NCBI GenBank assembly: GCA_949741925.1
Contig: CATJOY010000040.1
Coordinates: forward strand, 1-60,098
Source of the DNA: an uncultured Desulfovibrionaceae bacterium
GTDB taxonomy: Bacteria; Desulfobacterota; Desulfovibrionia; Desulfovibrionales; Desulfovibrionaceae
Direction: 5' to 3'
Length of the DNA: 60,098 nt
In this document: positions 52,361 through 60,098 of the stretch, piece by piece
How the letters are laid out: every line of letters begins with the position of its first letter
Position numbering within the stretch: the first letter of the stretch is position 1
The notes under the pieces: model-generated
What the model saw: only the letters and a program-made list of their open reading frames with translations
Databases searched by the model: none
Told to the model about the DNA's origin: nothing
Translations under genes and position numbers: made by a program

Positions 52361-54537
52361 GACGATTTCTCCCCGAGCCAGAGCACGCATTCCAGAGCGC
52401 CATCCTCCCCGTTTGCGTCAAGGGGAGGCAGGGGAGCGCCTGCCGGGGGCAGTTGGCGGATAACAACGCTGCCGCTCCCCTGTATTTCCGGCACCAGACC
52501 CTGGGCTGCGAAATATTCAACGGCCTTGCGTACGGAAAGCCCCACTACTTGCGGCGTAACGGCCCGTTTTGGTTTCTTTTTCCCCGAAGGAGGGGAGGTG
52601 TCTTCCAAGGATGCTTCCAGAATGGACCCCTGGGGATTGAGCAGGGGCAGTTCCCCGGAACGTGGCGGCGTATGCACGGCCGCGGGAGGAACACTTTCCT
52701 TCGCTTCAGCCTGTACGGCCTCCGGTAAAAGCCCGTGGTAAGCCATAGTGCGCATGGCAATATTCTTGAATACCGGCGCGGCCACAACACCGCCGTAGCT
52801 GTTTTTTAACGGCTCGTCAAAAACGACTACGATGAGATATCGCGGATCTTCCGCAGGCAGGAAGCCGGCGAAAGAACCGACCCGGCCTTCGCCGTAACTA
52901 TCGCCGCTGGCTTTTTGGGCCGTACCCGTCTTACCCCCTACATGGATGCCCGGGATGCGCGCCCTGCGGCCGGTGCCTCCTTCGCCCTGAACCACATCAT
53001 AGAGCATGGCGTATACCTGGCGCACCGTTTCTTCACTGAAAATGCGTTCTTCGGGTTCTTTCTCGGTTTCGCCGTCCATGACCAGGCGCAGGGGCCGCCT
53101 CACGCCGCCCGCCGCCAGATACAAGTAGGCCTGAGCCATCTGGAGCCCGGTGGCCGAAAAACTCTGACCAAAGGCCGCTGAGGCGGTATCCACCTCCGTC
53201 CATTGGCCGGGGGAGCGCAGAATGCCCTTGTTTTCTCCGGCCAGTTTCAGGCCGCTTTTGGCTCCGAAGCCCAAGGCCGTCAACACGGCGTAATATTTCT
53301 GCGCCCCCAGGCTCAGGCCGATTTTGCCCACCCCGATATTGCTGGAAACGCGGATGATATCATGGGCGGTTAGAATGCCGTGGGGCGAGGGATCGCGGAT
53401 GGTGATATTGCGCAGCTTCCAGCGGCCGTTTTCACAGTCAAATTCCGTATCCGGCCGCACAACCTCGGCATCCAGAGCCGCCGCCATCAAAAACGGTTTG
53501 ATGGTTGAACCTTGTTCCAAGGCATCCATGGCCAGCTTGTTGCGCCGGGTAAAATTGGAATATTCCTTGAACCGGTTGGGGTTGAAAAAAGGATACTCTG
53601 CCCAAGCCAGAATATCCCCCGTGGGCACATCTACTACAATGCAGCCGGCCCAGCGGGCGTCAAATGTTTTGACTCCTTCGGCCAGAGCGTTTTCAGCCAC
53701 GAACTGAATTTGGGTATCCAGAGTCAGGCGTAAATCTTCCCCGGTCAAATCATCGAAGTTGTCGCCGACCTTGGTATACAATCGCCTCCCCGCGGCATCG
53801 CGTTGCAATACCTGGCGGGAACTCTGCCCGGCTAGGGAATCTTCAAAGGCCATTTCCAGACCTTCAATGCCTTTATCATCCACGTCTACAAAGCCGAGAA
53901 GCTGACCGGCCAGGTGCCGGAACGGGTAAACCCGCTCGAATTCCGTGGTTAGGTAGACTCCACGCAGTTCGGCCGCTTTGACTTCTTCGGCCAGAACCGG
54001 ATCGACCTTACGCTGTATCCAGACAAAGTTTTTTTCACCGGTCAGGCTCTCCCGCACTTTTTTGAGCGGCAGCTTGAGGGTTTTGGCCAGAAAGCGGGCG
54101 GTTTCGGCGGTATTTTCAACCTCGCGCGGCCGAACAAAAATAGAACGGGCTTCCACGCTGCGGGCCAGCACATGGCCGTTGCGGTCCGTAATCATACCCC
54201 TGCGGCCGGTAACCAGTTCGGTGGCCCGCTGGTTGCGGTGGGCATCTTCCGCGTATTCGGGGCCCAGGATAATCTGCACGTAAAACGCCCGGCCCCAAAG
54301 CGCCAGCCACAGCACGGCCATGCAGCAGCAAACCCCAAGGATTCGTACCTTGCCCCAGTCCACATGAGCCCACCGGGCGGCCTTTTTAGCCTCGTCTACG
54401 CCTGAGCGGTATTGGCTCGAGCGGTTCTGATTGCTCTGGCGGCTGATTCGAGAGGCAGGGCGCGACGATTTGCGCGGCACGGGTTTTCCCCGTCCGCTGC
54501 CCAGTATTGCTCCCGATCTGCTGCGTTGTAATGCCAC
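52357..54537 (-). CDS. ftsI: Peptidoglycan transpeptidase FtsI (PBP3) with PASTA domain
   Basis: The septal class B penicillin-binding protein; 726 residues from a GTG start at 54537, chosen because GGAGG lies six bases upstream. About 62 Arg/Ser-rich cytoplasmic residues precede the membrane helix. The dimerisation domain follows, then the transpeptidase with the active Ser of GSTIK at 344-347, the SSN motif and KTGT. The last about 65 residues form a PASTA domain (VTPQVVGLSVRKAVEYF). PASTA-bearing FtsI is common outside enterobacteria. ftsL lies 490 bases upstream. Confidence 0.95.
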   Translation of the reverse strand: MALQRSRSGAILGSGRGKPVPRKSSRPASRISRQSNQNRSSQYRSGVDEAKKAARWAHVDWGKVRILGVCCCMAVLWLALWGRAFYVQIILGPEYAEDAHRNQRATELVTGRRGMITDRNGHVLARSVEARSIFVRPREVENTAETARFLAKTLKLPLKKVRESLTGEKNFVWIQRKVDPVLAEEVKAAELRGVYLTTEFERVYPFRHLAGQLLGFVDVDDKGIEGLEMAFEDSLAGQSSRQVLQRDAAGRRLYTKVGDNFDDLTGEDLRLTLDTQIQFVAENALAEGVKTFDARWAGCIVVDVPTGDILAWAEYPFFNPNRFKEYSNFTRRNKLAMDALEQGSTIKPFLMAAALDAEVVRPDTEFDCENGRWKLRNITIRDPSPHGILTAHDIIRVSSNIGVGKIGLSLGAQKYYAVLTALGFGAKSGLKLAGENKGILRSPGQWTEVDTASAAFGQSFSATGLQMAQAYLYLAAGGVRRPLRLVMDGETEKEPEERIFSEETVRQVYAMLYDVVQGEGGTGRRARIPGIHVGGKTGTAQKASGDSYGEGRVGSFAGFLPAEDPRYLIVVVFDEPLKNSYGGVVAAPVFKNIAMRTMAYHGLLPEAVQAEAKESVPPAAVHTPPRSGELPLLNPQGSILEASLEDTSPPSGKKKPKRAVTPQVVGLSVRKAVEYFAAQGLVPEIQGSGSVVIRQLPPAGAPLPPLDANGEDGALECVLWLGEKSS

Positions 54538-55027
54538 AATATGCCTCCGCCGCCTTTGCGGCTTTCGCGTGCTCGGCATGCGAGCCAGGGGAGGGGGAAA
54601 CCCTCTTTTGAGGAAAAGTTTTTCCTCTTCCCCCGGACCTTCCCCCCTTTTCCTCAAACCTTTTCAGCCGGGGAAGGCGGTCTTTTTGTCGTATCCGGAT
54701 GTTTCGGCAGCCTGTTTCCACGGAGTGCCGTTTTTGGGGGTATCGTTCCGTTCTTGTTTATATATATTTCCGAGAACTCTATGGCCGTTTTGCAGACTTT
54801 TTATTCCGTTATTTTCTTTAACCAGCGCATCTGAAAGTTCGCTGCGTTCATTCCGGTGCCGAGCGGGAGATGAGCGGCTGCCATGCCGCCGGACCAGCCA
54901 AACATGCGCGGCAGGCCGTAACGGCCCATCCTTATGATCGCTCCCGCCTGTGGCGGCTTTCCTGGCGGTATACAGGGGACTCAGGGCGTCGTATTGCCGG
55001 GAACCTCCGCCGTACGCGGGCAGAGGC
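54538..55027. other. 490-base gap between ftsI and ftsL
   Basis: Contains copy C of the dispersed hairpin (54586-54665) and an A/T-rich island around 54740-54860. In the island, GTTCTTG (54750-54756) and CGAGAAC (54771-54777) flank TATATATA, which could be a -10 region for ftsI with a bounding palindrome. No gene. Confidence 0.4.
54586..54665 (+). repeat. Dispersed hairpin element, copy C
   Basis: A purine-rich left arm (54587-54609) folds imperfectly with 54614-54634 around GAGG. The tail CTTTTCCTCAAA (54647-54658) is exactly complementary to 54607-54618 at the hairpin tip, so an alternative fold or pseudoknot is possible. It matches copy A in both hairpin and tail (CGGA followed by pyrimidines and AAACCTTTT). 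Confidence 0.7.
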
Positions 55028-55447
55028 TTATCCTCCTGCCGGAGCGCGGGGCGGAACCCCGCCTTGTCCCTTGGCTTCATCCCCATCGCCTTTGCCCCCG
55101 GCCCCTGCCGTCTCTGCCGCGCCGGCGGGCATGGGCTTGCCGGAGGTATCCAGACGCCTGATCTGCCCGGGCCTTGCGTCACGCAAGCCCAACTCCCGCG
55201 CTTTGGCCTCGAGGATATACGGGGAAAGAAGCCGTTCCCGTTCCACTTCGAGCTTGGCTTGATAGCGCTCTCTGGATTCCGCTTCGCTGCGCAGGCGGGG
55301 CAGGTCATAGCCTAAATCCGTGCGGTGGATAGCCAGCCAAACCAGGACCAGCCCCAAGGCCAGGGCCGTGACAATGGAAAGCACCAAGGCCAGGGTAATG
55401 CCCGCTTGCTCATCGTTTGCCTGATTGCGGCGCAGTTCAGCAATCAT
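55028..55447 (-). CDS. ftsL: Cell division protein FtsL-like
   Basis: A 139-residue bitopic protein: short basic start, one helix (about 17-40), then a periplasmic coiled coil (RLRSEAESRERYQAKLEVERERLLSPYILEAKARELG shortened here to its features) and a Gly/Ala/Pro-rich tail. Position between rsmH and ftsI is the classic place of ftsL. Its start overlaps the rsmH end by 11 bases. Confidence 0.88.
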   Translation of the reverse strand: MIAELRRNQANDEQAGITLALVLSIVTALALGLVLVWLAIHRTDLGYDLPRLRSEAESRERYQAKLEVERERLLSPYILEAKARELGLRDARPGQIRRLDTSGKPMPAGAAETAGAGGKGDGDEAKGQGGVPPRAPAGG

Positions 55448-56423
55448 GGTCCGCCTCCGGCAGTTTTACGGCGGCCCGGAGCTTGGCGCTGGCAGAGCGT
55501 GGGTTTTCCTTCACTTCGCTCGGCAAGGGGGTAACGGGCTTTTTGGTCAGGATTTCGAGCCGGGCCGTATGCCCGCAGGTACAGCGCGGGATATGGCGCG
55601 GGCAGAGGCAGCCGGTGGCTTCCTCGCGGAAGTAGTGTTTTACGATCCTGTCTTCCAGGGAATGGAAGGAAATGACCACCAGCCGCCCTCCCGGGACCAG
55701 ATGCCGGGTTACCGCGGCTAAAAAGTTCTTCAACTGACCAAGCTCGTCGTTGACAACCAACCGTAACGCCTGAAAGGTTCTGGTGGCCGGGTGGTTTCGG
55801 GCCTTAGCCCGCCAGGCGGGAGGATAGGCCTTTTCAACCACGGCGGCTAGCTCCAGGGTAGAGGTGATGGGCTTTTTGGCCCGCGCTTCTACAATGGCCC
55901 TGGCAATACGCCCGGCCTGAGGATCTTCGCCATACTCGGCGATAACCAGCTTGAGTTCCTCAAAGCTCCCTCGGTTGACCAAACGCGCGGCCGGGGCGGC
56001 GCCGCTTGAGGGATTCATGCGCATATCCAGCGGGCCGTCATGAAGGAAGCTGAAACCTCGTTCGGGGGTATCCAGTTGCAGAGAGGAAACACCGATGTCA
56101 ATGAGCGCGCCGTCAAGGCCATCCCAGCCAAGTTCAGCCAGGGGAACCTCAAAATCGGCAAAACGGGCTTGACGGATCTGAACCCGGCTTCCGAAAGGCG
56201 CGAGGCGCTCGTGGGCTAGGGCCAGGGCCTCCGGATCTTGATCCAGCCCGAGGAGAAGCGCTTCCGGAGCTGCGGTAAGCAGAAGCGAAGCGTGACCGGC
56301 CAGGCCAAGGGTACCGTCGAGGTAGCGCCCCCCATCCCGGGGGGCCAAATACTCCAGGGTTTCGGCTTTCAGAACCGGGATATGCGCCGGGGCCTTGCCC
56401 GCGATTTCAGAAGACAAAATCAA
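55437..56423 (-). CDS. rsmH: 16S rRNA (cytosine-1402-N4)-methyltransferase
   Basis: Methylates C1402 of 16S rRNA with S-adenosylmethionine; 328 residues. [13 protein letters not shown] at the start, the cofactor motif [23 protein letters not shown] and [16 protein letters not shown] are characteristic. The start is a TTG at 56423, with AGGAA about eight bases upstream, lying inside the mraZ end (17-base overlap). No ATG suits. Confidence 0.95.
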   Translation of the reverse strand: MILSSEIAGKAPAHIPVLKAETLEYLAPRDGGRYLDGTLGLAGHASLLLTAAPEALLLGLDQDPEALALAHERLAPFGSRVQIRQARFADFEVPLAELGWDGLDGALIDIGVSSLQLDTPERGFSFLHDGPLDMRMNPSSGAAPAARLVNRGSFEELKLVIAEYGEDPQAGRIARAIVEARAKKPITSTLELAAVVEKAYPPAWRAKARNHPATRTFQALRLVVNDELGQLKNFLAAVTRHLVPGGRLVVISFHSLEDRIVKHYFREEATGCLCPRHIPRCTCGHTARLEILTKKPVTPLPSEVKENPRSASAKLRAAVKLPEADHDC

Positions 56424-56856
56424 GGCCGCTTTCCTTCATGGAATTGGCCACGTCATCAAAATTCTTGGCCAGTACCGGCGCAAGGCGTGAGGCATCCCAT
56501 ATTTCAAAACGCGGCCCCTGGCCGACGAGCACGGCTTCCTTTTCGATTCCGGCGTAAGACAGTTGTTCCCGGGAAAGGCGAACCCGTCCCTGGGCATCAG
56601 CCGTCATAATCTCGGCTCCGCCGATGACCAGGCGACGGAAATCCCGCACATCCCTGGCGGGGTTCTTAATGCTGTTGATGGCTTCTTCAAACTCCTCCCA
56701 ATCCGGCCAGGGAAACCCTACAATGCAGCCGTCCAACGTGGTCAAGGCAAGGCGTCCGTCCTCGGAACGAGAGAGAAGAATCTCTCGGAAATCAGGAGGA
56801 AGCGTCAGCCTGCCCTTGGGATCAAGGGTGCGGGAAGTACGACCGCGAAAGCGCAT
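56407..56856 (-). CDS. mraZ: Transcriptional regulator MraZ
   Basis: A 149-residue protein with two AbrB-like swapped-hairpin repeats; the first shows [14 protein letters not shown] and the second [21 protein letters not shown]. MraZ binds repeats ahead of its own gene and controls the division cluster. Three such repeats are present 17-41 bases upstream. AAGGG lies seven bases before the start. Confidence 0.96.
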   Translation of the reverse strand: MRFRGRTSRTLDPKGRLTLPPDFREILLSRSEDGRLALTTLDGCIVGFPWPDWEEFEEAINSIKNPARDVRDFRRLVIGGAEIMTADAQGRVRLSREQLSYAGIEKEAVLVGQGPRFEIWDASRLAPVLAKNFDDVANSMKESGLDFVF

Positions 56857-56872
56857 TATTTATCCCTTATAA

Positions 56873-56897
56873 ACCACTATTTACCACTTTTAACCAC
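56873..56897 (-). promoter_or_regulatory. MraZ operator: three GTGGT repeats
   Basis: On the minus strand GTGGT occurs at 56897-56893, 56887-56883 and 56877-56873, with an exact 10-base period, immediately downstream of the promoter -10 region. This spacing and the TGG core fit known MraZ boxes. Confidence 0.8.
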
Positions 56898-56925
56898 TTA
56901 TTCTCCAAAATATTTCTTGTGTCAA
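56897..56925 (-). promoter_or_regulatory. Promoter of the division cluster
   Basis: Minus strand: TTGACA at 56925-56920, 17-base spacer, AATAAG at 56902-56897. The -10 region touches the first MraZ repeat, so MraZ would cover the start site. Confidence 0.7.
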
Positions 56926-57441
56926 GGGGAGGCGTTTACAGGCGCAGCGGTGCACACAGAGCGTTCGGCCGGTATGAAAAAACGGCCGTTGCCCGCCCCG
57001 GACCCGCCTGATGCGGCTGTCGTAAAACGATGGCGCGCGGGGGGATTGTGTTCCTTTCAAAAGTTCTTTTTTGGATGGGGAAACTGCTCTACATCCCGCC
57101 GGGGTATGCGCCCTCAGATCTCTGATTGGCGGTTCAACGCAGCGAGGATACGGGAGAGGTATTCCCTTCTCGTGGTTGTGGGCGGGCAGCTCGCCACGTT
57201 TTCTACCGATCCGTTCCGGAATCGGGGGGGAGATCTGTTCCCGCAGGCTGCGCGGCTTGGGTTTTTTGTTCCCTCTGGGCCAACTTCCCCATCCTTTGGG
57301 CCTCATCCTACCGGGAGGAAATACCTCCTTGGAGCTTAAGAAATACGTTTTACAAATGGGGAAAAAAAGGTATCACAATAAAAACGTGCAGGACGGCGCG
57401 GCTGGTGTAGGCATCGTCCGGCTGCAGTGAAAGGGAAGAAT
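56926..57441. other. 516-base gap upstream of pyk
   Basis: Together with the mraZ control sites this is a divergent control region. A CGGCCG hairpin lies near 56965-56988. The last 100 bases before pyk are A-rich, where its promoter should be, but no strong pair of boxes was found. No gene supported. Confidence 0.4.
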
Positions 57442-58884
57442 ATGTTTGGCAAGACCAAAATCATAGCGACTCTCGGCCCCGCTTCAAACTCTCCGGAAAT
57501 GATTACCAAGCTGGCTGAGGCCGGAGTGCGGGTGTTTCGTTTAAATTTTTCTCACGGCAATGCCGCGAGTTTTGTTGAGGTCATCAAAAATATCCGCGAC
57601 GCGGAAATGGAGCTTGGCTATCCGTTAACTATTATGCAGGATCTGGCCGGTCCCAAGATCCGCATCGGAAATCTGGATGTGGATAGCTACACCTTTGCTA
57701 AAGGGGATGAAGCCGTTCTGGCTGTTGAAAGACCCGTCGGGTCGGATCTGCCCTTTTTGCCCTTTGACCACCCCCATATCCTTAAAATGCTGGAAATCGG
57801 CGATCGTCTGGTGGTGGCCGACGGTAGTGTGCGTTTTCGCGTGGTCAGGTCTCTTGGTGAAAATGTCTTTGTCATCAAGGCCGGCAACGGCGGCATTATT
57901 ACCTCGCGAAAGGGCATGGCTTTGCCGGAAAAATCCCTGCCTGTTCCTGCTTTAACGGATAAGGATAAAAAAGACCTGCGCGAGGCTCTGGCTCTGGGCA
58001 TCGATGCCGTGGCCCTCTCTTTTGTGCAGACTGCCGGGGATATTCTTGAAGCCAAAGAGATTATTCGTTCCTGCAAGTGCGCTATCCCGGTGGTGGCTAA
58101 GCTGGAGCGTCAGAATGCCGTGGGCAATCTGGATTCGATCTTGGAAGCGGCGGATATTATTATGGTGGCCCGGGGCGACTTGGGCGTGGAGTGCCCGTTG
58201 CCGGAACTTCCGGCCATGCAGAAGCGGATCATTCGGGCCTGTAACAAGGCGGCCAAGCCGGTTATTGTGGCGACTCAAATGCTGCTTTCCATGGTCAACA
58301 ACCCCAGTCCTACTCGTGCCGAAACCACAGATGTGGCCAACGCCGTGCTGGATGGGGCGGATTGCGTCATGCTTTCTGAGGAGACGGCCATGGGAGCGTT
58401 CCCGGTGCAGACCGTGCGTTTTATGCGCGAGATAGCCGATCAGGCCGAAAAGCTGATGCAGGAAAGGAAGAAGATGTACGCCCGCCTTGAGAAAATCGGC
58501 GTGGGCGTGACCGGCTTTTTATCCAACGCCGCCTGCCAATTAGCCAACGAGATCCAGGCAGACGGCCTGGTTTGTTACAGCATGACCGGCAGTTCGGCCC
58601 GCGCCCTTGCTTCCCATCGTCCCGGCCAGCCCATTTACGCGGCTTCAGTAGATAGCAATACCCTGCACACGCTGAATTTTAGCTGGGGAGTTGCGCCTTG
58701 CCGGATTGAGAAAAGCCAGGCAGGCCATTTGGAAGCTGTGGAAGCGTTTATTGAGGAAAGCTCCTTGTTTCAGCCCGGGGCGACATTGATCGTCACTGCG
58801 GGCCAGCGGCGTTCGGGCCCTGATCAGGATGATGTTCAAGGTATGTCCATCGGAACTAACCTGTTGAAAGTCTTTAAGAAGTAG
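57442..58884 (+). CDS. pyk: Pyruvate kinase
   Basis: Converts phosphoenolpyruvate and ADP to pyruvate and ATP; 480 residues. KIIATLGPASNSPEMI at the start, VFRLNFSHG near 31, MVARGDLGVE near 240 and the MLSEETAMGAFPV signature near 311 are typical; a complete C-terminal domain follows. The ATG at 57442 has AGGGAAG upstream and is preferred to an in-frame GTG five codons earlier. The next gene starts two bases after its stop. Confidence 0.96.
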   Translation: MFGKTKIIATLGPASNSPEMITKLAEAGVRVFRLNFSHGNAASFVEVIKNIRDAEMELGYPLTIMQDLAGPKIRIGNLDVDSYTFAKGDEAVLAVERPVGSDLPFLPFDHPHILKMLEIGDRLVVADGSVRFRVVRSLGENVFVIKAGNGGIITSRKGMALPEKSLPVPALTDKDKKDLREALALGIDAVALSFVQTAGDILEAKEIIRSCKCAIPVVAKLERQNAVGNLDSILEAADIIMVARGDLGVECPLPELPAMQKRIIRACNKAAKPVIVATQMLLSMVNNPSPTRAETTDVANAVLDGADCVMLSEETAMGAFPVQTVRFMREIADQAEKLMQERKKMYARLEKIGVGVTGFLSNAACQLANEIQADGLVCYSMTGSSARALASHRPGQPIYAASVDSNTLHTLNFSWGVAPCRIEKSQAGHLEAVEAFIEESSLFQPGATLIVTAGQRRSGPDQDDVQGMSIGTNLLKVFKK

Positions 58885-58886
58885 CC

Positions 58887-59909
58887 GTGAAAAAAGTCAA
58901 AAAATCGACGATTCCCGATAATATTAGCGAGGAATATTATCAGATCAACCAGGCTATCCTGGCGAGCTTTCCCAAGTACCGGCCTCCTCTTGATTTATTT
59001 CGTTTGAAAGAGGAGATCGGGCAGTTGCAGGTTTACAGTAAAAAGGGCACGCGTCTGACCAACGAGCAGGTAGAAGAGATCCATGCTCTGTGTGCAGAGG
59101 GGGATCTTTTTGTTTCTCGGGCAGACCATCCTATTTACTCGCAGCATATTGTCAAACAGCTTGATCTGGTTTTGGTGGACCAGGATCTCAAAGATGGCGA
59201 GGTTGCGGACATTATTTTGCGGGCTTTGGGCATGCGTCTGGCGGATTTTTTTGAGCAGCCGGTCAAGGCTGTTTTTGATCTTTTGCATACGGATGTTATG
59301 GTTGCCTCGGAGTATATCTGGCAGGATAGGCACCGTCTGAAACTTTTTATGCGTCGTCTCTACACGGGGGAATATTCCTTTATCCAGCAAGCCTGCAATG
59401 CTTTTACTGCTGGTCTGTGGTTATTGGATGCAACGCAGGGGGAAGAATTGCGCCGCCGGGAGTTTGATCGTTCTGCCGTGGCCTTGTTGATCCACGATGT
59501 GGGCATGAGCAAGATTCCTACGTTTATCACCGGCAAGACTATGCCGTTGAAGCAGGATGAAAAGGATAAGATTCCGCCGCATACTGTGCTTGGGGCCAAG
59601 ATTGCCCTCAAGTTGGAGTTAATGAACGACGAGTTCAAGCAGATTATTTTGGAGCATCATGAGCGCATAGATGGTTCAGGTTATCCCCAGAAACTCAAGG
59701 GAGAGCAAATCAGCCGTTTAGGTCGGCTTGCGGCGGTGGCGGATTCTTTTGCCTCGATGATTCAGTCCAGGCCTTACGCCCCGGCCAAGAGTCCTCAGGA
59801 TGCTTCGCGGGAGTTGAGTAACGATAAGGCCCATTATGACCAGCGGTTTTCGGTGCCGTTGATGACGGCCTTTGCGACCAACGCCTTTAGTGTCAAACCA
59901 GGGGCGTAG
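58887..59909 (+). CDS. HD-GYP-like domain protein
   Basis: A 340-residue protein: an unassigned N-terminal region (1-155) and a C-terminal HD-GYP-like domain. HDVGMSKIP (H203, D204), H232, HHERIDGSGYP (H257, H258) and D286 are present. The first His of the canonical set, expected near residue 170, is replaced (QACNAF). HD-GYP enzymes hydrolyse cyclic di-GMP; the loss may change metal binding or activity. The start codon is GTG with a weak AAGAAG site, two bases after pyk, so it is coupled to pyk. No membrane segments. Confidence 0.82.
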   Translation: MKKVKKSTIPDNISEEYYQINQAILASFPKYRPPLDLFRLKEEIGQLQVYSKKGTRLTNEQVEEIHALCAEGDLFVSRADHPIYSQHIVKQLDLVLVDQDLKDGEVADIILRALGMRLADFFEQPVKAVFDLLHTDVMVASEYIWQDRHRLKLFMRRLYTGEYSFIQQACNAFTAGLWLLDATQGEELRRREFDRSAVALLIHDVGMSKIPTFITGKTMPLKQDEKDKIPPHTVLGAKIALKLELMNDEFKQIILEHHERIDGSGYPQKLKGEQISRLGRLAAVADSFASMIQSRPYAPAKSPQDASRELSNDKAHYDQRFSVPLMTAFATNAFSVKPGA

Positions 59910-59921
59910 CCCTCCCCTGGT
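59897..59921 (+). terminator. Hairpin over the HD-GYP-like stop codon
   Basis: ACCAGGGG (59897-59904) pairs with CCCCTGGT (59914-59921), the loop containing the TAG stop. Further G/C hairpins follow at about 59942-59973 and 60000-60032. Confidence 0.45.
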
Positions 59922-59999
59922 TATTGCCCCGGCGTTTTGGCAGGGGAAGCCCCTCTTAAGGGGGGCGCTTCCCGCAGGGGGCATAAAAAGAGGAAGAGC

Positions 60000-60057
60000 G
60001 GGCCTCCCGGTCGTTGGGGTGTGAGGAGGCCCGATGGGCCGGGGGTTTGTTTTTTTC
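60000..60057 (+). terminator. Terminator of the pyk unit
   Basis: GGGCCTCC (60000-60007) pairs with GGAGGCCC (60025-60032); after a short G-rich stretch comes a T run ending at 60057. This is the best terminator candidate for the pyk transcript. Confidence 0.55.
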
Positions 60058-60098
60058 GGAGGTGGTCCGCCTCCAGCGGGGCCAGAGAGGGGGCTATC

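Noticed and set aside
1-60098. CRISPR array, tRNA or rRNA genes, prophage or insertion-sequence transposase
   Set aside because: No regular short repeats with spacers, no tRNA T-loop arrangement and no transposase or phage gene was found on reading the window.

Overview
The window is one chromosomal stretch of roughly 60% G+C DNA. It looks like a sulfate- or sulfite-reducing desulfobacterium of the Desulfovibrio/Bilophila type. This rests on a fused CobA-HemD protein (a siroheme-branch arrangement common in this group), split glycine decarboxylase genes clustered with lipoate genes, a complete mra/fts/mur division cluster ending in ftsA-ftsZ without ddl, a tripartite TRAP carboxylate transporter, and intergenic hairpins of a kind common in these genomes. 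The assignment is inferred from gene content only; no rRNA or tRNA was recognised.

Layout. 0.4-6 kb: a small Cys-rich protein, then (minus strand) valS, two related secreted small proteins and cobA-hemD. 6.5-10.3 kb (minus): a conserved 99-residue protein, an MFS exporter, dapA and an HD-domain hydrolase. 10.5-17.9 kb: a catabolic island. A DeoR-type regulator and an OtnC-like aldolase/decarboxylase are divergent from an OtnK-like kinase, a zinc-dependent dehydrogenase and a DctP-DctQ-DctM transporter; together they look like uptake and oxidation/phosphorylation/decarboxylation of a four-carbon sugar acid. 18-22.6 kb: a third member of the secreted family (a lipoprotein), an aminotransferase, a zinc-ribbon protein, and phosphoglucomutase with a CheY-like receiver. 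23.2-26.1 kb: two membrane proteins resembling hydrogenase-4/complex I subunits HyfB and HyfC, without any catalytic partner and without the usual proton-path residues. 26.3-34.2 kb (minus): gcvT-gcvH-gcvPA-gcvPB-lpdA-lplA-lrp, a complete glycine cleavage and lipoylation unit.

34.4-37.5 kb: a YbiI-like zinc-finger protein, an EamA half-transporter, and a TPM/LemA pair. 38.3-56.9 kb (minus): mraZ-rsmH-ftsL-ftsI-murE-murF-mraY-murD-ftsW-murG-murC-murB-ftsQ-ftsA-ftsZ. Many junctions overlap by 1-17 bases, but several gaps of 180-490 bases interrupt the series, two of them carrying copies of a dispersed hairpin. A promoter and three MraZ-type repeats lie just ahead of mraZ. 57.4-60 kb: pyk followed two bases later by a divergent HD-GYP-like protein and a set of hairpins.

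The least explained parts are the sugar-acid island with its repeated AAAATTTGT motif, the orphan HyfB/HyfC-like pair, the family of three small secreted proteins, and several inverted-repeat elements between genes.
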